From assembly GCF_039955095.1 (NCBI RefSeq), contig NZ_CP154878.1, positions 2,108,001-2,172,000 on the forward strand: 64,000 nucleotides of DNA. Direction: 5' to 3'. This document shows positions 17,649-26,247 of this stretch, piece after piece. The notes beneath the pieces were generated by a model that had not been told where the DNA came from, made no database searches, and saw only the letters and a list, made by a program, of their open reading frames with translations. How positions within the stretch are numbered: the first letter of the stretch is position 1; every line of letters begins with the position of its first letter. The translations under genes were made by a program, and so were the position numbers. This stretch comes from Limosilactobacillus sp. WILCCON 0051 (GTDB lineage Bacteria; Bacillota; Bacilli; Lactobacillales; Lactobacillaceae).

Positions 17649-17684
17649 ATACGACAGGGTAACGTCCCACCAACCCTGTCGTAT
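17649..17684. repeat. 12-bp perfect inverted repeat between frdA and mdh
   Basis: ATACGACAGGGT and ACCCTGTCGTAT are perfect complements around a 12-base loop. No long T-run follows on either strand, so this may be a weak terminator of the fumC-frdA transcript, an mRNA-stabilising 3' hairpin or a protein-binding site. Confidence 0.55.
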
Positions 17685-17726
17685 ATTAATCTATTCAGAC
17701 CCGCGTACCCTACTCAAAGCAGAAAA

Positions 17727-19115
17727 TTAATGTTCGCGAGCATAAACCGTTACTTGTTGACCAGCTTGACGACCAAAGATGATCGTTTCAGCGATTGAGT
17801 TGCCACCGACCCGGTTGTTGCCGTGCAGGCCGCCAGAAACCTCACCTGCTGCATACAGGCCAGGAATAACGTCGCCATTGCCATCAAGTACCTGTGTCTT
17901 GGTATTGATGTGAATTCCACCCATCGTGTAGTGGATGGCAGGTGCGATATGAATGGCAAAGTAGCCTGGCTTGGACAGATCGCGATCCATCCCTGTCGTC
18001 CGGCCAAATTCCTTATCGTCGCCAGCTTTGACAGCCTGGTTCCAAGTTTCAACCGTGTTCTTCAAGACAGCTGGATCCATCTTCAGGTTCTTAGCCAGAT
18101 CCTCAATCGTGTTGCCATGAACGACCAGCCCAACCTTGTCGTAGAACTCGATAGCCTTGGCATGATCACGCACGCCTTGGTCAAAAATCAGGTAGGCACT
18201 GTGTTCTGGCAAGGCGGTAATCGTTTCTGAGACGATCTTGCGCGTGTTCAGCTCGTTGACGAAACGCTTGCCTTGGAAGTTAACCAGAATTGCGCCTTCA
18301 CCACGAACGGCTTCACCAATCAGGTAGACATGTGGATTGTCTTGTTGAACGGTTGGGTGAACCTGAACGAAATTCATCTGCGTCAGTTGGGCGCCAACCT
18401 CTTCAGCCAGCTTCAAGCCATCACCGGTTGCACCTGGCTGATTGGTCGTCTTGTAGTCGGCCAGATCTGGACGGTAGCGCTTGATGTATTCCTTGGAGGC
18501 ACCAAAGCCACCAGTTGCCAGTAAGACGGCCTTGGCATTGATCTGCTTGGTTTGACCATCAACATTGGCAACTACGCCGGCAACTGCGCCTTGATCGTTT
18601 TTGACCAGTTTTTCGACCTTGACCTTGTTGAAGACCGGAATCTTTTCTTGAGCCGCCACATCCAGCAGGCTCTTAACCAGGAATCCACCAATTGGCGCCA
18701 TAGAGGCTGGGCGGTGCGTCCGCTTTTTAGACATCCCGCCAGTAATCGTAACGTCTTCCAGCTTGATGCCATGATCAGCCAGCCAGTCGATTGCCAGTGG
18801 CGAGTGAACGACGAAGAATCCCAGCATATCCTTATCATTGAGCTTGCCACCGTCTTTGTAGGTTTCACGGTAGAAGTCATTGATGTTGTCAATAATGCCA
18901 TGCTTGAGCTGAACGTTGGTCTCGGCGGCGTTCATCCCGGAAGATGCTCGGTTGGTATTGCCGCCAAGCTGCTCTTCTTTTTCCAGTACCGCTACGTTCA
19001 TTCCCAGTTCATGAGCTTGAATTGCGGCTGCCAGACCGGTACCGCCAGAACCAACGATTACCGCATCATAGCTGTCTGCCAGTTGACTGACTGGCGTGGT
19101 TTGAAATTGTGCCAT
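17727..19115 (-). CDS. Fumarate reductase flavoprotein subunit (soluble, flavocytochrome c type)
   Basis: This 462-residue protein is the FAD-binding fumarate reductase/succinate dehydrogenase flavoprotein fold alone, without heme or FMN domains. The FAD dinucleotide motif VGSGGTGLAA is near residue 21, with GGNTNRASSGMN after it. Counterparts of the four key residues of Shewanella Fcc3 are visible: His in QVHPT, Arg in GEAVRGEGAI, His in HYTMGGIHI and Arg in GNNRVGGNSI. It should reduce fumarate to succinate; the electron donor is not evident. It follows fumC by 17 bases (AAAGGAG site) in one operon. No signal peptide is seen. Confidence 0.88.
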   Translation of the reverse strand: MAQFQTTPVSQLADSYDAVIVGSGGTGLAAAIQAHELGMNVAVLEKEEQLGGNTNRASSGMNAAETNVQLKHGIIDNINDFYRETYKDGGKLNDKDMLGFFVVHSPLAIDWLADHGIKLEDVTITGGMSKKRTHRPASMAPIGGFLVKSLLDVAAQEKIPVFNKVKVEKLVKNDQGAVAGVVANVDGQTKQINAKAVLLATGGFGASKEYIKRYRPDLADYKTTNQPGATGDGLKLAEEVGAQLTQMNFVQVHPTVQQDNPHVYLIGEAVRGEGAILVNFQGKRFVNELNTRKIVSETITALPEHSAYLIFDQGVRDHAKAIEFYDKVGLVVHGNTIEDLAKNLKMDPAVLKNTVETWNQAVKAGDDKEFGRTTGMDRDLSKPGYFAIHIAPAIHYTMGGIHINTKTQVLDGNGDVIPGLYAAGEVSGGLHGNNRVGGNSIAETIIFGRQAGQQVTVYAREH

Positions 19116-19132
19116 TTTGCAGCTCCTTTGAT

Positions 19133-20530
19133 TTAGTCTTCGTAGTCATGACGATCAGCGTTGGTCATCTTCAGCGGATCCATCCATTCGTCATATTGTT
19201 CTTCAGTAACCTTGCCAGACTTCAAAGCGGCTTCCTTCAGCGTGCTGCCGGCCTTGTCAGCGGCTTGAGCAATCTTGGCACTGTCATGGTAGCCGATGTG
19301 TGGAGAAAGTGCCGTCACGGTCATCAGCGAGTTGTCCAGCAGTTCCTTCATCCGCTTTTCGTTAACCGTCAAGCCATGAATCATCTTGTCGGCAAAGCCC
19401 ATCGTCGTACCCGTCAGCAGGTCGGCAGATTCCAAGAAAGCATCGATCATAACCGGCTTGAAGACGTTCATTTCAAAGTTACCTTGTGAAGAGGCAGTTG
19501 AAACGACCACGTCATTGCCAAAGACCCGCAGAGCAGCCATCGTAACGGCTTCAGCTTGAGTTGGGTTAACCTTGCCGGGCATGATTGAAGATCCTGGTTC
19601 GTTGGCAGGAATGTGCAGCTCGCCATAGCCAGCCCGTGGACCAGAAGCCAGGAACCGGATGTCTTGGGCAATCTTGAACATGTCAGCTGCCAGCGTCTTC
19701 AAGGCACCGTGAACCACGTTAAGACCAGAATGGTGCGACAGGCCGTAGAACTTGTTGCTCTTGGCAGTCAGCTTCAGACCATATGCCTGGCTGAGCTTTT
19801 CAGCGATCTTTTCAGGCATGCCTTCAGCGGCGTTCAGACCAGTACCAACAGCCGTACCACCAATTGCCAGTTCTTCCAGCGTTGGTTCGAGCTGTTCAAT
19901 GTACTTCAAGTCATGTTCAAGCGCAGCCACATAGCCAGAGACTTCTTGGCCAAAAGTCAATGGAACGGCATCCTGCAGGTGGGTCCGGCCAACCTTAACC
20001 GTTTCCCAGTACTTGTCCTGCTTGATCTTCAGTTCGTCAATCAGGTGCTGTACGGCTGGCTTCAGCTTATCCAAGGCTTCCAAGGCTACGACGTTCATTG
20101 CCGTTGGGAACGTGTCGTTTGAGCTTTGACCCTTGTTGACGTCATCGTTAGGCAAAATCTCTACGTCAGGGTTGATCTGCATGGCCTTGTGAGCAACGAC
20201 TTCATTAGTGTTCATGTTGGTCTGCGTACCAGAACCGGTTTGGTAGACCTTCAATGGGAAGTCCTTGCGCAGATCCTCATCGCTTAAGGCCAGCAGTTCG
20301 TCAACGGCTTTAACGATCAGGCTGCCCTTTTCTTCTGAAATAGCGTTGGTTTCCATGTTAGCTTGGGCAGCTGCCTTTTTAATGTTCAGCAGTGCACGAA
20401 TGATGGCGATTGGCATGTATTGGCCAGTTGGGAAGTTGTGACGGCTCCGTTCAGTTTGAGGGCCCCACAAAGCATCAGCAGGGATCTGAACTGGACCTAG
20501 AGTATCTTCTTCAGTACGAAATTCTGGCAT
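19133..20530 (-). CDS. fumC: Class II fumarate hydratase FumC
   Basis: This 465-residue aspartase/fumarase superfamily enzyme interconverts malate and fumarate. The signature GSSIMPGKVNP is present, as are SGTQTNMNTNEV, KVGRTHLQDAVP and the C-terminal region typical of class II. The ATG at 20530 is preceded by GGAGG; an in-frame ATG nine codons earlier lacks a site. Class II fumarases are Fe-S-free, fitting the organism. In this operon it would run from malate to fumarate, feeding the reductase encoded directly downstream. Confidence 0.94.
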   Translation of the reverse strand: MPEFRTEEDTLGPVQIPADALWGPQTERSRHNFPTGQYMPIAIIRALLNIKKAAAQANMETNAISEEKGSLIVKAVDELLALSDEDLRKDFPLKVYQTGSGTQTNMNTNEVVAHKAMQINPDVEILPNDDVNKGQSSNDTFPTAMNVVALEALDKLKPAVQHLIDELKIKQDKYWETVKVGRTHLQDAVPLTFGQEVSGYVAALEHDLKYIEQLEPTLEELAIGGTAVGTGLNAAEGMPEKIAEKLSQAYGLKLTAKSNKFYGLSHHSGLNVVHGALKTLAADMFKIAQDIRFLASGPRAGYGELHIPANEPGSSIMPGKVNPTQAEAVTMAALRVFGNDVVVSTASSQGNFEMNVFKPVMIDAFLESADLLTGTTMGFADKMIHGLTVNEKRMKELLDNSLMTVTALSPHIGYHDSAKIAQAADKAGSTLKEAALKSGKVTEEQYDEWMDPLKMTNADRHDYED

Positions 20531-20575
20531 ATTAAAACCTCCAATTGAATTCAACATGCGATATAAACAAAGTGA

Positions 20576-20635
20576 TGTAAGCGTTGTTGCTTTTTTACGA
20601 TTCCAACTTTACTCTGCATAATTAGATATAGTCAA
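20576..20635 (-). promoter_or_regulatory. fumC promoter with cre-like site
   Basis: On the minus strand TTGACT (20630-20635), 18 bases and TAAAGT (20606-20611) form a promoter. Just downstream, TGTAAGCGTTGTTG (plus strand 20576-20589) matches the cre core TGWNANCGNTNWCA at 12 of 14 positions. CcpA repression of the fumC-frdA operon is therefore plausible. Confidence 0.55.
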
Positions 20636-20809
20636 AACAAATAGAGCTGATAAGAATTCCTTATAATCCCCCATTAAAATGCCTTTCCTAAGCTGTTTTA
20701 ATCTTTTTGAAACTTTTGCACAATCTTTAATTAATTTCAAAAAAAACTAAAAATTTTTCGTTTAATTGATTAATTAGACATTTACATTTAAAAGTCAATC
20801 AGCAGCAAT
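20636..20809. other. AT-rich noncoding stretch upstream of fumC
   Basis: Part of the roughly 330-base gap between fumC and the cyclophilin gene. It is AT-rich and no gene or structured RNA was recognised; it probably holds upstream promoter sequence. Confidence 0.5.
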
Positions 20810-20851
20810 AAAAAATACTGCTGATCAGCTCAAGCAAGCCATCAGCAGTAT
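20810..20851 (-). terminator. Terminator after the cyclophilin gene
   Basis: ATACTGCTGAT pairs with ATCAGCAGTAT around a 15-base loop and is followed on the minus strand by six T. Confidence 0.8.
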
Positions 20852-20861
20852 CGTACTCATA

Positions 20862-21452
20862 TTATTCTTCTGTGATTTCAACCGTCGTCATTACAACGTC
20901 TTCTTTAGGCTTGTCAGCAGCATCACGAGCAACCCGGCTGATCTCATCAACCACGTCCATGCCGCTGACGACCTGGCCAAAGACGGTGTGGTGCCCATCA
21001 AGCCATGGCGTGCCACCATTCTTTTCGTAATTGGCGATGACTTCGGCTGGCCAGCCCAGCTGCTTCATTTGACCAATCATATTGCCAGGTACCTGCGTAG
21101 CACTGACAATAAAGAATTGACTGCCGTTGGTATTAGGACCGGCATTGGCCATTGACAGCGCGCCATTGAAGTTAAAAAGCTCACGGCTGAATTCATCTTC
21201 AAATGGTGCGCCAAAGCTGCTTTGCCCGCCAGCTCCAGTCCCGGTTGGATCACCGCCTTGAATCATAAATTCGGGAATCACCCGGTGGAACGTTACCCCA
21301 TCATAGTAGCCCTGCTTGGCCAGCGTAATGAAGTTTTCAACCGTCTTGGGCGCCTGATCTGGGAACAGCTGAATGGTTACGTCACCATGGTTGGTCTTGA
21401 TGGTTGCTTTAGGTCCCTTGGCATCTGCCAGGTTCAATTGTGGATAGGTCAT
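20862..21452 (-). CDS. Cyclophilin-type peptidyl-prolyl cis-trans isomerase
   Basis: This 196-residue cyclophilin has the conserved core FHRVIPEFMIQGGDPTGTG, the SMANAGPNTNGSQFFI active-site segment and HTVFGQVVSGMDVV. An insertion between the last two (GNMIGQMKQLGWPAEVI) is typical of lactobacillar members. It catalyses prolyl isomerisation in protein folding. No signal peptide is present, so it is cytoplasmic. AGGAGGAAAAC precedes the ATG. It is monocistronic, with its own terminator. Confidence 0.92.
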   Translation of the reverse strand: MTYPQLNLADAKGPKATIKTNHGDVTIQLFPDQAPKTVENFITLAKQGYYDGVTFHRVIPEFMIQGGDPTGTGAGGQSSFGAPFEDEFSRELFNFNGALSMANAGPNTNGSQFFIVSATQVPGNMIGQMKQLGWPAEVIANYEKNGGTPWLDGHHTVFGQVVSGMDVVDEISRVARDAADKPKEDVVMTTVEITEE

Positions 21453-21878
21453 GTTTTCCTCCTGCTAATATAGAAAATCAATTTATACCTAATTCTATCA
21501 TTATTTTGGACTAACACGATCTGATATTGATCAACGTTTTTACTGCAATGAAAAATTTTGAGACAACCGCTGGCCGGCTTGGCATCTATTGATATACTAT
21601 ATGCTCTACAGAAATTGGAAACTAAAAATGACTCCGGCAGTCAAGCACCATTAACCTCAACAATAATTTCAGCAGCATTTGGCTTGCCAAAACCATTTTG
21701 CAAACTAGAAGCTCAAGTACAATGACGCAGCAGTAGTCAACCACCATCCGCTAAACATAATTAAAACCGCCGATATTTAATCGTTAGGCTCAAAATGACA
21801 TCTTATTAGGTCATTACGACTGTCAGACGACCAACCTTGTGAAAGAATTGGATCTTTAACCGCTGATAATACTGAATT
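21453..21878. other. Noncoding stretch upstream of the repeat element
   Basis: The first part should hold the cyclophilin promoter. The remainder shows no credible coding sequence. Close to its right end, GACCAACCTTGTGAA (21829-21843) resembles the ACCAACTTTGTGAA segment of the adjacent repeat element, so a degenerate further unit may extend here. Confidence 0.5.
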
Positions 21879-22176
21879 TACCTACTTTACCTTGTTTTTT
21901 CATCCATAGTAGGCAGCTGTATATTCGGCCAATCCAACTTTACCTACTTTTGACAGCTTTTCTTCAAATCGTAGGTAACAATGCATATTCTAGGGTTGAT
22001 TGGGTCAGACCAACTTTGTGAATTACCTACGATTAAGGGATTTTTAGTTAATAGTAGGTAATATTAGGCTCACCTAACTTGATATACATTAATTTTTACC
22101 TACTATGCATCGTTTTTTCACCAATAGTAGGTAGTCGTCTTTGGTTATCTAAAATTATGCAGAATTTTTTGCATAA
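21879..22176 (+). repeat. Four-hairpin repeat element, copy A (intact)
   Basis: Four units of exactly 37 bp lie at 21879-21915, 21941-21977, 22024-22060 and 22097-22133. Each begins with TACCTAC and ends with GTAGGTA (AGTAGGCA in the first), giving 8-bp arms around 21-base T-rich loops. Spacers are 25, 46 and 36 bp. The 46-bp spacer holds TTGGGTCAGACCAA, and the 36-bp spacer holds a small stem TTAGG/CCTAA. After 21 more bases comes a 22-bp near-palindrome TTATGCA..TGCATAA (22155-22176). A second copy with the same geometry lies inverted at 38601-40445. No protein is encoded. It could be a structured RNA, a protein-binding array or a MITE-like element. Confidence 0.85.
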
Positions 22177-22238
22177 CACCGCCACTATCGTTTGATGACG
22201 ACTTTTACAACTGACAGATAATCGCTTCTTGATGAAGA

Positions 22239-22376
22239 TCAGATGCTTGACTGACTACAAGACTCCGAATTATCCGCCTTGCTTAGATTCTTAGCCATGA
22301 TCAGGATCATGCCGACCCAGACATTCTCGACCGCTGCAATGCTGATTCCAATTGCTGCAGTTGCCAAATAAATCAA
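22239..22376 (-). pseudogene. Possible remnant of a membrane-protein gene
   Basis: A 45-codon frame on the minus strand starting at TTG encodes one hydrophobic segment (IYLATAAIGISIAA, then VWVGMILIMA) and a polar tail. There is no ribosome binding site, and the start falls inside the ScrA terminator, so it looks like a decayed C-terminus rather than a gene. It could also be chance. Confidence 0.2.
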
Positions 22377-22409
22377 AAACCGCCCGATTCCCAGTCATCG
22401 AGCGGTTTT
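22376..22409 (-). terminator. Terminator after scrA
   Basis: AAAACCGC-CGAT pairs with ATCG-GCGGTTTT, followed by T residues on the minus strand, 27 bases past the scrA stop. Confidence 0.85.
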
Positions 22410-22435
22410 AGCATTAATGCAAAGATGTTTACTCG

Positions 22436-24370
22436 TTATTTGGCAACTTCAATCAGCTTTTCGCCATGCTTGATCGCGCCTTCTGCAACGTGTTCAACCT
22501 TGGCGTAGCTGGCCGTATTCGTTACGACGATCATTACCGTAGTATCGTAGCCAGCCGCTTCAACAGCCTTGAGATCAACCGTCCCCAGCTTGTCGCCGCG
22601 CTTAACCGTTTGGCCTTGCTCAACTGCGCTGGTGAAGTGTTCGCCTTTCAGGTTAACCGTATCCAAACCAACGTGGATCAGAATTTCAGCCCCATCATCA
22701 GACGTAATGCCGTATGCATGCTTAGTAGCATAAGCAACGGTAATCTTACCATCAACTGGTGAGTAGATGGTGCCATCGCTTGGTACGACAGCCGCGCCAT
22801 CACCCATCATCTTTTGGGAGAAGACCTCATCTTTAACCTTGGACAGATCTTCTACCTTTCCGTCAATTGGGCTCAGAACTTCTTCACTCTTAACGGCACC
22901 AGCAGGCTCAGCAGCCGTTGCCTCAGCCTGAACCTCAACTGCCTTGGCTTCAGCGTCAGCCTCAGCTTCAGTAACTGGATCAATCAGGTTGCGGTGGGCC
23001 TTGCCATAGAAGAACGTGACACAGAATGCAATGGCAAAGCTGATCAGCTCACAAAGAATGTAAAGCGGAATCGACTTGGCATTGATCGAAAGGAAGCCAA
23101 TGAAACCAGCCGAACCAAGTGATACGGCAATCACGTGGAACATACCAGCCAATGCACTGGCAACACACGAGCCAATCAAAGCACAGAAGAATGGGAACTT
23201 CAATTTCAGGTTAACCCCGAAGATTGCCGGTTCAGTAATCCCCAGCAGTGCCGAAACAGCGGCTGAGCTGGAAAGGCCCTTCATCTTCTTGTTCTTGGTC
23301 AGGAAGTAAACCGCTGTCGTCGCAGCCCCTTGCGCAACGTTAGCCATGGAAGCAACGACAAAGATGAAGTCGCCATAGCCAGTTCCCGACTTAAAGGCCG
23401 AGATCAATTGCGTTTCGATGGCTGGGAAGCTTTGGTGCAGACCCGTCAAAACGATTGGGGAGTAGAAGGCACCAAAGATACCAGTTCCGACCCAGCCAAG
23501 CGTGTTGTAGATCCAAACAATCGCAGCCGTGATCCAGTCGGAAAGATCCCGCATAACCGGACCCACAATGGTAAACGTCAGAAAACCGGTCAACAGAATC
23601 GACAGCAGCGGCGTAAACGTGAAGTCAACCGCACTTGGCAGCTTCTTGTGGAACCATTTTTCAAAGATCGACAGCAGCCAAACTGCAGCCAGCGCCGGAA
23701 TAACCTGGCCCGTGTAAGGCTGCATTGAAACGTGCAGGCCAAAGACGTTCCAGAAGTGGCCCGCCTGCAGCAGCGGCGAGGTCATCATCATACCGACAAC
23801 CGCGCCCAAAAATGGGTTGGCACCAAACCGCTTGGCACCAGAGATCCCAACCAGAATTGGCAGGAACGTAAATGGCGCTGCCGACATTACGTTGACCATT
23901 GATTCGATTCCCTTGAGCGAAGGGTACATCTGAATGACTGACTTTGGCCCAAACAGACCAGGTGAAGCCAGCACGTTGTCCAAAGCCATCAAAAGACCGC
24001 CGGCAACCAAGGCTGGAATCAACGGTACGAAGATATCAGACAGCAGCTTGATGAACGCCATCACCGGATTCGTCTTTTGGTTCTTGGCGGCAACCTGCTT
24101 CAGCTCTTGGGTTGACATTTCCTTTAAGCCGGTAATCTTAACCATTTCATCGTAGACATTGTTGACATCACCAGGGCCAATGATGATCTGGTATTGACCA
24201 TTCGTTTCAAACGTCCCTTTGATGTCGGCGTCGCTATCCAACATTTTTTGATTGATCTTGGAATCATCCTTGACCACCAAACGAAGCCGCGTGGCACAGT
24301 GCGCAGCAGCCACGATGTTATCTTTGCCCACCGCTTTGACAACGGTTTGGGCGACTCGTTTATGATCCAT
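22436..24370 (-). CDS. scrA: Sucrose-type PTS transporter, EIIBCA
   Basis: This 644-residue fused PTS permease imports and phosphorylates its sugar. EIIB comes first, with the phosphocysteine Cys25 in [14 protein letters not shown] (about residues 105-465) is polytopic with [11 protein letters not shown]. After an Ala/Glu-rich linker comes EIIA with the phosphohistidine near 566 in EILIHVGLD. The N-terminus and the BCA order match lactobacillar sucrose transporters (ScrA/Pts1BCA), and a scrB gene lies 1.9 kb away, supporting sucrose; trehalose is the main alternative. The start at 24370 follows GGGGAGA. It has its own promoter with a cre site and a palindromic operator. Confidence 0.88.
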   Translation of the reverse strand: MDHKRVAQTVVKAVGKDNIVAAAHCATRLRLVVKDDSKINQKMLDSDADIKGTFETNGQYQIIIGPGDVNNVYDEMVKITGLKEMSTQELKQVAAKNQKTNPVMAFIKLLSDIFVPLIPALVAGGLLMALDNVLASPGLFGPKSVIQMYPSLKGIESMVNVMSAAPFTFLPILVGISGAKRFGANPFLGAVVGMMMTSPLLQAGHFWNVFGLHVSMQPYTGQVIPALAAVWLLSIFEKWFHKKLPSAVDFTFTPLLSILLTGFLTFTIVGPVMRDLSDWITAAIVWIYNTLGWVGTGIFGAFYSPIVLTGLHQSFPAIETQLISAFKSGTGYGDFIFVVASMANVAQGAATTAVYFLTKNKKMKGLSSSAAVSALLGITEPAIFGVNLKLKFPFFCALIGSCVASALAGMFHVIAVSLGSAGFIGFLSINAKSIPLYILCELISFAIAFCVTFFYGKAHRNLIDPVTEAEADAEAKAVEVQAEATAAEPAGAVKSEEVLSPIDGKVEDLSKVKDEVFSQKMMGDGAAVVPSDGTIYSPVDGKITVAYATKHAYGITSDDGAEILIHVGLDTVNLKGEHFTSAVEQGQTVKRGDKLGTVDLKAVEAAGYDTTVMIVVTNTASYAKVEHVAEGAIKHGEKLIEVAK

Positions 24371-24432
24371 AATTGCTCTCCCCAGATAAATAATTGCATT
24401 GCTAACCAAATAAAATAAATGTTAAAAACATC

Positions 24433-24483
24433 TGTAAGCGCTTTTACTGTTATTTATCATACCTGCTTTTCGCAAAATGTCAA
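24433..24483 (-). promoter_or_regulatory. scrA promoter and cre site
   Basis: On the minus strand TTGACA (24478-24483), 16 bases and TATGAT (24456-24461) form a strong promoter. TGTAAGCGCTTTTA (24433-24446, plus-strand reading) matches the cre consensus at 13 of 14 positions and lies at about +10, where bound CcpA would block transcription. This fits catabolite repression of sucrose uptake. Confidence 0.8.
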
Positions 24484-24498
24484 TCGTTTAACAATTAT

Positions 24499-24512
24499 TT
24501 TTACCGGTAAAA
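24499..24512. promoter_or_regulatory. Palindromic operator upstream of scrA
   Basis: TTTTACCGGTAAAA is a perfect 14-bp palindrome with a central CG, the usual form of LacI/GalR-family operators. It stands about 16 bases upstream of the scrA -35 box. A ScrR-type regulator is the likely ligand, but no such gene is in the window. Confidence 0.6.
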
Positions 24513-24585
24513 TGACAATGGGTTGACATATAATCCCGTTTTAAAGGCATTTTAACCGCCTGTTGGAATTTAAAATTTTTTTAAT

Positions 24586-25632
24586 TTATTCGCTTGTCCC
24601 GACTCTTAAGACGCAGGCACCATCAATATCGCCCTGCTTAACCCGCCGCAATGCTTCATCAGCTTTAGCCAGCGGATATTCGGCAACTCTGGGATGAATA
24701 TCCAGACGATCAGCCAGCGTCAAAAACTCTTCACCGTCACGCCGCGTATTGCTCTCAACGCTGGTCAGCACTTTTTCATGAAAGAGATGATCCTGGTAGG
24801 CCATTTGCGGCATGTCGCTCATATGAATACCTGCTAAAGCCAGCGTTCCCCCTGGCACCAGACTCTCCAAAGCCTTAGGAATCATCTGGCCGGCTGGTGC
24901 AAACATGATTGCCGAATCAAGCAGTACCGGCGCTTGATCATAGGCACCCTGCGCGGAGGCACAGCCCAGCTGACGAGCAAACTGCTGCGCGTCTTTCCCC
25001 CTTGTAAAGACGTGAACCTCAATTCCCTGCTTAATCGCAATCTGCGCCGTGATATGCGCTGAACCGCCGAATCCGTACAAACCCAAGCGACCGCCTGCCG
25101 GAACGTTGGCACGCAGATAGGCCCGATAGCCGATGATCCCGGCACAGAGCAGCGGGGCCGCCGTCAGATCATCGAAACGTGCAGGAATTCGATAGGCAAA
25201 TCCTTCTGGTACCGTAACGTACTCTGCATAGCCGCCATCGTGATCCCAGCCCGTGTAGCATGAATGTGGGCAAAGATTTTCACGGCCCGAGCGACAGAAG
25301 CGGCAGACCCCGCAGGCATGCCGAAACCAGGGAATCCCGATGCGCTCACCAAGTTTAAAGCGCTGCGTATCTTCGCCAAACGCCACAACCTGCCCCACGA
25401 TTTCATGACCAGGCGTGACGTTGGGCTGATGAACCGGCAGATCGCCTTCGCTGACGTGCAGATCAGTATGACAGACGCCACAGGCCAGCACCTTAACCAG
25501 AACCTCGCCCCGCTTTGGCTTCGGCACTGGCTTTAAGACAAACTGAAGCGGTGATCGTTCGCCATCAATCGGACCCGGCTTGACAACCGCCCAGGCATGC
25601 ATCATTGCTGGAATTGATTCTTCTTTCTCCAT
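24586..25632 (-). CDS. Zinc-dependent alcohol dehydrogenase
   Basis: This 348-residue medium-chain dehydrogenase has the catalytic zinc ligands in ACGVCHTDLH and TPGHEIVG and the structural zinc cysteines in CGVCRFCRSGRENLC. The NAD-binding motif is YGFGGSAH. It resembles AdhA/AdhP-type alcohol dehydrogenases, which interconvert acetaldehyde and ethanol and fit heterofermentative metabolism. The exact substrate is inferred. GAGGTGG precedes the ATG. It stands alone between scrA and a GNAT gene. Confidence 0.87.
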   Translation of the reverse strand: MEKEESIPAMMHAWAVVKPGPIDGERSPLQFVLKPVPKPKRGEVLVKVLACGVCHTDLHVSEGDLPVHQPNVTPGHEIVGQVVAFGEDTQRFKLGERIGIPWFRHACGVCRFCRSGRENLCPHSCYTGWDHDGGYAEYVTVPEGFAYRIPARFDDLTAAPLLCAGIIGYRAYLRANVPAGGRLGLYGFGGSAHITAQIAIKQGIEVHVFTRGKDAQQFARQLGCASAQGAYDQAPVLLDSAIMFAPAGQMIPKALESLVPGGTLALAGIHMSDMPQMAYQDHLFHEKVLTSVESNTRRDGEEFLTLADRLDIHPRVAEYPLAKADEALRRVKQGDIDGACVLRVGTSE

Positions 25633-25719
25633 ATTGCCACCTCGCTTGCTAAAAACCTATACTTAGACTACAAGTAAATAATAACGCTAATTCAAGCTGA
25701 CATTACAGGAGGTTTTATC

Positions 25720-26166
25720 ATGATTGACGTAAAACAGACCAATGAACTGACGCCGCCAGAACTGGTTACGATCTTTAAGGAACGGACCCGCGTTTTTGTC
25801 GTTGAACAGACCTGCTATTATCAAGAAGTCGATGACGAAGACTATCAATGCTTTCACGTGCGGATGCTAGATGATCAGACCAATGAACTGATGGCCTACG
25901 CGCGCATCATGCCCAAAAAAGACTACGTAACGTTTGGTCGCGTGCTGGTCGTTGAAAAATTCCGCAGGCAGGGGCTGGGCAATCAGCTGCTCAAAGCCGT
26001 CTTAGACTATATCTCAACGCATTTTCCAGGTCTTGACGTTGAGATTGAAGCGCAGGCATATCTAACCAAGTTTTATGGCAGCTTTGGCTTTAAGCAGACA
26101 TCCGAGATCTACCTATTGGATAATATTCCTCATTGTCAGATGAAACTGGCCGCAAGCATTGATTGA
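25720..26166 (+). CDS. GNAT family N-acetyltransferase (ElaA-like)
   Basis: This 148-residue acyl-CoA N-acyltransferase resembles ElaA, with the N-terminal region ERTRVFVVEQTC and the acetyl-CoA loop RRQGLGNQLL in the middle. The C-terminal AYLTKFYGSFGFK is GNAT-typical. AGGAGG stands at ideal spacing before the ATG. The acceptor substrate is unknown. It lies between two convergent or independent sugar/alcohol genes, and no functional link is evident. Confidence 0.85.
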   Translation: MIDVKQTNELTPPELVTIFKERTRVFVVEQTCYYQEVDDEDYQCFHVRMLDDQTNELMAYARIMPKKDYVTFGRVLVVEKFRRQGLGNQLLKAVLDYISTHFPGLDVEIEAQAYLTKFYGSFGFKQTSEIYLLDNIPHCQMKLAASID

Positions 26167-26173
26167 TAAACGT

Positions 26174-26225
26174 TTGACATCAAGCCGCCAACTCCTTAAA
26201 ATTAGAATGTAAAACAGCGCTTTCA
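26174..26225 (+). promoter_or_regulatory. scrB promoter and cre site
   Basis: TTGACA (26174-26179), 17 bases, TAAAAT (26197-26202) is a near-consensus promoter. Read on the minus strand, TGAAAGCGCTGTTT (26212-26225) matches cre at 12 of 14 positions, again just past the start of transcription. This parallels the scrA promoter. Confidence 0.75.
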
Positions 26226-26247
26226 AATTGACAGAGGGGTTGAGATT

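Noticed and set aside
17823..18230. Several long antisense frames across frdA, fumC, citF and the IS elements
   Set aside because: They are shadows of well-supported genes, lack ribosome binding sites and show no protein family features.
21879..22133. CRISPR array
   Set aside because: The 37-bp units share only their palindromic ends; their interiors differ and spacers have unequal lengths (25, 46, 36). No cas genes are present, and the spacers are conserved between the two copies.
24586..26166. ADH and GNAT genes as part of a sucrose operon
   Set aside because: They lie on opposite strands from their neighbours or have separate ribosome binding sites and promoters; scrA and scrB each have their own promoter and cre site.
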